Part shown: positions 59,678 through 64,000 of the stretch, in pieces
Layout: the number at the start of each line of letters is the position of its first letter
Numbering within the stretch: the stretch's first letter is position 1
Origin: Aequorivita todarodis
GTDB taxonomy: Bacteria; Bacteroidota; Bacteroidia; Flavobacteriales; Flavobacteriaceae
Reading direction: 5' to 3'
Length of the DNA: 64,000 nt
Assembly: GCF_028561335.1 (NCBI RefSeq)
Contig: NZ_JAQQTG010000002.1
Location: 158,287-222,286 of the forward strand
Position numbers and translations under genes: made by a program
Notes under the pieces: generated by a model
What the model saw: the letters and a program-made list of their open reading frames with translations, nothing else
Told to the model about the DNA's origin: nothing
Database searches by the model: none

Positions 59678-60601
59678 ATGTTCCCATTTTTAACCCATGC
59701 CGCCTTACCCTCTGTTGAAATAGACCTTTCAAAATTTGGAATTGCAGGCTATTCTCTGGTTCTTAAGCGCGAAGACCTATCGCATCCTTTTGTTTCCGGC
59801 AACAAATTCCGAAAACTGAAATACAACCTCGAAGCGGCCCGCGAACAGGGCCACAACACCCTATTGACATTTGGCGGGGCTTTTTCAAACCATATTGCCG
59901 CAGTGGCAGCTGCGGGCAAGGAATTAGATTTTAAAACCGTCGGAATTATTCGCGGCGAAGAGGTTAAAAATAAAGTCTCGGAAAATCCGACCCTCTCTTT
60001 TGCCGAAAATTGCGGTATGCAGTTGCATTTTATTTCGCGCGAAGCATATAGAAGTAAAGACGAGACCGATTTCATAAATAATTTGAAAGAACAATTTGCC
60101 AATTACTATCTTTTGCCCGAAGGCGGCACCAATGCATTAGCCGTAAAGGGCTGTGAGGAAATTTTAACCGAAACAAATCTGTCTTTTAATTATATCTGTG
60201 TTCCCGTTGGCACCGGCGGCACTATGGCCGGACTGGTAAAAGCTTCAGATGAAAGCCAACAAGTTGTGGGATTTTCGGCTTTAAAAGGAACTTTTCAAAC
60301 GGCTGAAATTGAAAAATATACCTCCAAAACAAATTTTGATATTACAGACGCCTACTGTTTTGGCGGCTATGGCAAAATAGATACCGATTTGGTACGTTTC
60401 ATTAATGAGTTCAAGGAAAAGACAAACATTCCACTAGATCCAGTCTATACCGGAAAAATGATGTTTGGCACTATGGATCTTCTAAAAAAGGGGTATTTCA
60501 AAGAAAATAGCCGTATTTTTGCGGTCCATACCGGAGGCCTGCAAGGCATTGCCGGAATGAACCAGAAATTGAAAAAGAAAAACCTACCCATAATTGAATA
60601 A
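59678..60601 (+). CDS. ACC deaminase / D-cysteine desulfhydrase family enzyme
   Basis: 307 residues of the PLP fold type II group. The PLP Lys (about K43) is in FVSGNKFRKLKYNLEAAREQGHN-type sequence (S-G-N-K-F-R-K-L-K), followed by TFGGAFSNHIAA and the phosphate loop VPVGTGGTMAGL. The family cleaves 1-aminocyclopropane-1-carboxylate or D-cysteine to ammonia and a keto acid; which one cannot be told. The glucosaminidase gene follows directly. Confidence 0.88.
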   Translation: MFPFLTHAALPSVEIDLSKFGIAGYSLVLKREDLSHPFVSGNKFRKLKYNLEAAREQGHNTLLTFGGAFSNHIAAVAAAGKELDFKTVGIIRGEEVKNKVSENPTLSFAENCGMQLHFISREAYRSKDETDFINNLKEQFANYYLLPEGGTNALAVKGCEEILTETNLSFNYICVPVGTGGTMAGLVKASDESQQVVGFSALKGTFQTAEIEKYTSKTNFDITDAYCFGGYGKIDTDLVRFINEFKEKTNIPLDPVYTGKMMFGTMDLLKKGYFKENSRIFAVHTGGLQGIAGMNQKLKKKNLPIIE

Positions 60602-60602
60602 C

Positions 60603-61439
60603 ATGATTGGCAGAACCGTTACCCTTCTTCTTATTTGTATTATTTGCTTTGGCAGTTGCAAATCGAAAAAAACAGCTACTACCCACAAAAAGAAACACAG
60701 AACCGAACGCGTGGTTCGGGTAAAACAGCCTATTAAGGAAAAGGATACGAAAGCAGAAGAGCCCGATGTTGTGGTGGTTCCCGTAAACATTCCATACAGT
60801 GAGCGCGTAGCCAATTATATTAACGAATTCAGCGATATTGCCAAAGAAGAAATGCTTCAGTACGGAATTCCCGCCAGCATCACCCTTGCCCAAGGGATAT
60901 TGGAAAGCGGTGCTGGGGCGGGAGAACTTACTTTAAAGGCCAATAACCATTTCGGAATTAAATGCCATACGGGCTGGGAAGGCGATACCGTATATCACGA
61001 TGACGACGAACGGGGCGAATGTTTCAGAAAATATAACGACCCAAAATACTCCTACAGGGACCATTCTTTGTTTTTAACACAACGCAGCCGCTACCGAGAT
61101 CTCTTCAAACTTCGGAAAGACGATTACAAAGGTTGGGCAAAGGGCTTGCGAAAAGCTGGCTATGCCACGGACCCCAAATATCCCGACAAGCTTATTGGTA
61201 TTATTGAACGCTACAATCTAGAGGCATTTGACGAGGAGGTTTTGGGCAAAAAAGTGAGCACCACAAACCCCGACGATTCTAAAATAGGCACCTATTCAGT
61301 AAAGCCCGGCGACACGCTTTACAGCATTTCAAGGCGTTTTAACCTGACGGTGGAAACCTTAAAAGAGTACAACGGACTTCGAAATAACGATATATCCATA
61401 GGCCAGGTTTTATATCTCCACCCAGTAAAAAATCAGTAA
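60603..61439 (+). CDS. Glucosaminidase with LysM domain, lipoprotein
   Basis: 278 residues from the ATG at 60603, one base after the preceding stop. Lipoprotein signal (IICFGSC); then a basic, Thr-rich linker; the N-acetylglucosaminidase domain (about 80-220: [72 protein letters not shown]). The C-terminal LysM repeat is [20 protein letters not shown] with the end GQVLYLHP. It would cut peptidoglycan glycan strands at the cell envelope. Confidence 0.92.
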   Translation: MIGRTVTLLLICIICFGSCKSKKTATTHKKKHRTERVVRVKQPIKEKDTKAEEPDVVVVPVNIPYSERVANYINEFSDIAKEEMLQYGIPASITLAQGILESGAGAGELTLKANNHFGIKCHTGWEGDTVYHDDDERGECFRKYNDPKYSYRDHSLFLTQRSRYRDLFKLRKDDYKGWAKGLRKAGYATDPKYPDKLIGIIERYNLEAFDEEVLGKKVSTTNPDDSKIGTYSVKPGDTLYSISRRFNLTVETLKEYNGLRNNDISIGQVLYLHPVKNQ

Positions 61440-61512
61440 AAAGTTTTCAGTCGCAGTCGCGGTTTTAAATATTTTTTCTTCAATTATTAATACAAATTTC
61501 TTAAAAATTAAT

Positions 61513-62802
61513 ATGAAATATCAAAGAAGCAGTTCCCTTTTCGCAGAAGCCCAAAAAGTTATTCCCGGCGGCGTTAACTCACCGGTTCGTGCTTTTAAAG
61601 CCGTTGGTGGCACACCCATTTTTGTTGAAAAGGCAAAAGGAGCTTACCTATATGATGTTGATGGCAACAAACTGATTGACTATATAAATTCGTGGGGGCC
61701 GATGATTCTGGGCCATGCACACGAACCCGTGGTAAACGCCGTTGTGGAAAAAGCACAAAAGGGAACTTCCTTTGGGATGCCTACGGAAATTGAAACCGAA
61801 ATCGCCGCGCTTGCAGTATCCATGGTCCCGAATATTGACAAAATCCGTTTTGTAAACAGCGGCACCGAAGCTTGTATGAGCGCCGTGCGGTTGGCACGTG
61901 GATTTACAGGAAAAGATAAAATCATAAAATTCGCAGGGTGTTACCACGGACATAGCGACTCGTTCTTAATTCAGGCGGGAAGTGGTGCCGTTACTTTCGG
62001 AAGCCCAAACAGTCCCGGCGTTACCGAAGGAACTGCAAAAGATACACTCTTGGCAACCTACAACGATTTAAAAAATGTGGAAGAAGTAATTGCCGCCAAC
62101 AAAAACGAAATAGCATGCATCATCCTTGAGCCCGTTGCAGGAAATATGGGCTGCATCCCTCCTGCCAAAGGGTTTTTGGAAGGCTTGCGAAAACTTTGCG
62201 ACGACAATAACATTCTTTTAATTTTTGACGAAGTAATGACCGGTTTCCGCCTTGCCGCTGGCGGGGCGCAGGAACTTTTCGACGTGAGGGCCGATATTGT
62301 AACCTTCGGAAAAGTGATCGGCGGCGGATTGCCCGTGGGCGCCTTTGCAGCACGAACAGAAATTATGGATTATTTGGCTCCCATTGGCCCGGTTTATCAA
62401 GCGGGAACCTTAAGCGGAAATCCACTGGCGATGGCTGCTGGTTTGGCTATGTTGAGGGAGTTGGATGAAAATAAGGAAATTTTCAACTCCATAAATAAAA
62501 AAACCGAATACCTTCATAAAGGTTTGGATAAAGCACTTTCATCGGAAAACGTCAAGTTCACGATTAACCGTATCGGTTCCATGATTTCGGTACATTTCTC
62601 AGAAAAACCCGTAATCGACTTTGCTTCTGCCGCGGAAGCGAACAACGAAAATTTTAAAAAATTCTTCCACGGATTGCTGAATGAGGGTATTTATATTGCG
62701 CCCAGTGCTTTTGAAACTTGGTTTATCTGTGATGCACTGAGTTATGAAGATTTGGATGCAACCATTAGAGCTTGCGGAAAAGTGGCGAAAATCTTGAAAT
62801 AG
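61513..62802 (+). CDS. hemL: Glutamate-1-semialdehyde 2,1-aminomutase
   Basis: 429 residues. PLP Lys267 in [15 protein letters not shown], with [18 protein letters not shown] before it and the N-terminal [13 protein letters not shown]. It converts glutamate-1-semialdehyde to 5-aminolevulinate, the first committed precursor of heme in the C5 pathway. The length fits the family, and no gene of the pathway lies next to it. Transcription converges with the small secreted proteins downstream. Confidence 0.96.
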   Translation: MKYQRSSSLFAEAQKVIPGGVNSPVRAFKAVGGTPIFVEKAKGAYLYDVDGNKLIDYINSWGPMILGHAHEPVVNAVVEKAQKGTSFGMPTEIETEIAALAVSMVPNIDKIRFVNSGTEACMSAVRLARGFTGKDKIIKFAGCYHGHSDSFLIQAGSGAVTFGSPNSPGVTEGTAKDTLLATYNDLKNVEEVIAANKNEIACIILEPVAGNMGCIPPAKGFLEGLRKLCDDNNILLIFDEVMTGFRLAAGGAQELFDVRADIVTFGKVIGGGLPVGAFAARTEIMDYLAPIGPVYQAGTLSGNPLAMAAGLAMLRELDENKEIFNSINKKTEYLHKGLDKALSSENVKFTINRIGSMISVHFSEKPVIDFASAAEANNENFKKFFHGLLNEGIYIAPSAFETWFICDALSYEDLDATIRACGKVAKILK

Positions 62803-62856
62803 ACAAGGAAACCTCAGAAGCGCAGAGCATACAGCGCTGTTTTTAACTTATAAAAA

Positions 62857-62886
62857 AAGGCCCTTTTTAAATTTAGAAAGGGCCTT
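62857..62886 (-). terminator. Terminator between hemL and the Spy/CpxP-like genes
   Basis: AAGGCCCTTT (62857-62866) and AAAGGGCCTT (62877-62886) form a 10-bp stem. On the minus strand a run of T follows (TTTTTTTATAAG), so it ends the 62908-63255 gene; on the plus strand no T-run follows. Confidence 0.8.
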
Positions 62887-62907
62887 GACTTTAAATATAA
62901 TTAATCA

Positions 62908-63255
62908 CTAATTATTCATTTTGAGCCATTTGGCGTATTGGTCTGCAGTCAAGGTTTTTTTCATTGACTCCTTTAACTGGTCGTCCAGTTTTTTCTTTTC
63001 GGCAATTACCGTGGCACTTTTAGCGTCTTTGCCATCCACATTTTTTTGATAGCCAACTTCCTTTGCTACAAGCGCCCTAAATACGGCACGGCTTTGGTCT
63101 CCATTTAGGCCCAATGCTTCCGTAAGATTTGCAGTTTCGGTTTTGGCAATTACCTCTGGCCTGCTTTTATCTTGGGACAGCTCTTGGGCAGAACTTGTTT
63201 GAACGCCCATAAACACGGTTGCCACAAATGCAAATACTGTTAGTATGTTTTTCAT
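62908..63255 (-). CDS. Small secreted helical protein, Spy/CpxP-like
   Basis: 115 residues: signal peptide (MKNILTVFAFVATVFMGVQTSSAQ), then an alpha-helical, charged chain (EALGLNGDQSRAVFRALVAKEV, KKLDDQLKESMKKTLTADQYAKWLK). The end LTADQYAKW is like the LTxxQ motif of Spy/CpxP-type periplasmic chaperones. Role in envelope stress is possible but not shown. GTTACTAATGTAAC (63278-63291) and TACTTTTG (63331-63324, minus) lie upstream. Confidence 0.7.
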   Translation of the reverse strand: MKNILTVFAFVATVFMGVQTSSAQELSQDKSRPEVIAKTETANLTEALGLNGDQSRAVFRALVAKEVGYQKNVDGKDAKSATVIAEKKKLDDQLKESMKKTLTADQYAKWLKMNN

Positions 63256-63277
63256 TGTTTTAAATTTTTAATTTTAG

Positions 63278-63291
63278 GTTACTAATGTAAC
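63278..63291. promoter_or_regulatory. Small palindrome GTTAC-TAAT-GTAAC
   Basis: 5-nt perfect arms around TAAT, 23 nt upstream of the start of the small secreted protein gene. It could be an operator, but it is short and occurs only once here. Confidence 0.25.
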
Positions 63292-63348
63292 TATTTTGTA
63301 TCTAACTAAAACAATAACCGCACCAAAAGTATCAATTTTAAGAATATT

Positions 63349-63777
63349 TTATTGATGGGACTTTCTTTCCATTGTTGCTTTAGGCCTTGATTTATCCCGC
63401 CTATGGTCTTGTTGAAGCTCCCATTTTGTCATTTGTTCTTCAGTAAGAATTTCCTTTAGCTCCTTCTTCATTGCGATGCGACGATCCAGCATAGCGCTTT
63501 TGGCTTCGTATTTTTGGGTATCGGTCATTTCTTTCCAATTTTCTGGGCGTTCCGGTTTTTCATTTTCCACTTTTAAAATAAGTTGTTTCACTTTTTGTTG
63601 TTGTGAAGCGGTGAGATCTAAAGCCAATGTCATTTTTTTTGTTTTTAGATCGGCTCTTTGCTCGGGGGTGAGCTTTGCTTTCATCTCTTTGCGGTTTTCT
63701 TTTCTTTCAGCATTCCTGTTTTGTGCATTTACCGCAAAAGTGGCCAGGGCCATAAAGATTAGCAGTACTTTTTTCAT
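63349..63777 (-). CDS. Spy/CpxP-type periplasmic protein
   Basis: 142 residues: signal peptide (MKKVLLIFMALATFAVNAQ), then a highly charged helical chain with LTPEQRADLKTKKMTLALDL and LTASQQQKVKQLILKVENEK, both matching the LTxxQ signature of the Spy/CpxP family, and LTEEQMTKWELQQ near the end. The members bind unfolded proteins or metals in the periplasm. It lies 93 nt upstream of the other small gene, same direction, and may share its regulation. Confidence 0.82.
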   Translation of the reverse strand: MKKVLLIFMALATFAVNAQNRNAERKENRKEMKAKLTPEQRADLKTKKMTLALDLTASQQQKVKQLILKVENEKPERPENWKEMTDTQKYEAKSAMLDRRIAMKKELKEILTEEQMTKWELQQDHRRDKSRPKATMERKSHQ

Positions 63778-63876
63778 AGGTTTTATTTTTAATGTTTAAC
63801 AATACTATGACGTTGGAATTTTGAATAGGTTTAACCTGTTGTTTACGGAATAATAAATTTATTTTAAAAAACAAAG

Positions 63877-63903
63877 AAGCCGTCTCAAAACCTGGGGCGG
63901 CTT
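63877..63903. repeat. Orphan hairpin in spacer after the Spy-like gene
   Basis: AAGCCGTC (63877-63884) and GGCGGCTT (63896-63903) pair with one G-T, followed by TTTCT on the plus strand. No plus-strand gene ends here. It may be a REP element (GCCGTCTCAAAA-type) or end an unseen short RNA between 63780 and 63870. Confidence 0.5.
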
Positions 63904-63968
63904 TTTCTATTAAAAAGCTTGCTTAAAAATTGGTTATTTTTTATCTTTAAGTACTGACAATCAAAGAT

Positions 63969-64000
63969 ATGAATACCAATTTTCAATCCTACAACCAACA
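63969..64000 (+). CDS. Start of a further gene, cut by the window end
   Basis: ATG at 63969 (MNTNFQSYNQ...) is open to the window edge, only ten codons. Direction and product cannot be judged from this; it may be a real start but is not certain. Confidence 0.3.
   Translation, partial: MNTNFQSYNQ

Overview
The window looks like a chromosomal stretch of a Flavobacteriaceae-type Bacteroidota. The support is a type IX secretion/gliding cluster (porU, porV, gldJ), proteins with T9SS C-terminal sorting domains, promoters of the Bacteroidota type (TTG or TTTG, then TAnnTTTG), A+T-rich spacers and frequent TTG/GTG starts. An Aequorivita-like or related marine flavobacterium is plausible, but the genus cannot be fixed from the sequence alone. 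No phage, insertion sequence, CRISPR array or rRNA operon was seen.

Layout. 1-2.1 kb: end of a secreted protein gene, an ECF-like sigma factor with a tiny zinc-finger partner, and a UbiA-like membrane protein. 2.2-9.9 kb: glycine decarboxylase, a KAS III-like enzyme, two methyltransferases, a glycosyltransferase and an alkaline phosphatase lipoprotein. 10-15.4 kb: MlaE/MlaF lipid ABC transporter, a DUF389 protein, mannose-1-phosphate guanylyltransferase, a SprT-like protein and an SDR. 15.4-19 kb: pyruvate dehydrogenase E2 and E1 alpha, cytidine deaminase. 19-27.5 kb: porV-porU opposite gldJ-murF, the secretion core. 27.6-29.5 kb: two tRNA-Val genes, a YitT protein, and a small GIY-YIG gene lying between an intact tRNA-Val and a degenerate copy of it. 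29.6-42 kb: folC, a BNR/VPS10-like T9SS protein, a RelE-type toxin-antitoxin pair, tonB-exbD-exbB, nhaD, a Glu/Leu-type dehydrogenase, a small lipoprotein, anmK and an acyl-CoA dehydrogenase. 42-53.8 kb: a Porin_10-type porin, rnhB, a beta-helix protein with a LytTR regulator, a large lipoprotein, a one-piece hybrid sensor kinase/AraC regulator and small secreted proteins. 53.8-59.5 kb: a four-gene operon with three tandem paralogous secreted proteins and a choice-of-anchor-B T9SS protein. 59.6-64 kb: ACC deaminase-like enzyme, glucosaminidase/LysM lipoprotein, hemL and two small Spy/CpxP-like secreted proteins.

How it fits together. PorU and PorV form the T9SS attachment complex that would process the sorting-domain proteins encoded at 31-33 kb and 54-57 kb. 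TonB/ExbB/ExbD energise outer-membrane uptake, and the porin, MlaEF and glucosaminidase act on the envelope. The metabolic genes (gcvP, PDH, gdh, ACAD) fit an amino-acid and protein-consuming heterotroph.

The most unusual signal lies between the genes. At least fourteen intergenic sites carry short tandem arrays with a strict 7-nt (sometimes 8-nt) period. The repeat word differs from place to place (TTAAGTG, TTTGGAA, GGGGTTT, TTACTGC, AGATTTT, GTTTAnnn and others). Many occur as two inverted arms, and some reach into promoters or start codons. On top of this are several REP-like palindrome families, including one inside the tonB coding sequence and one pair inside the broken tRNA copy.
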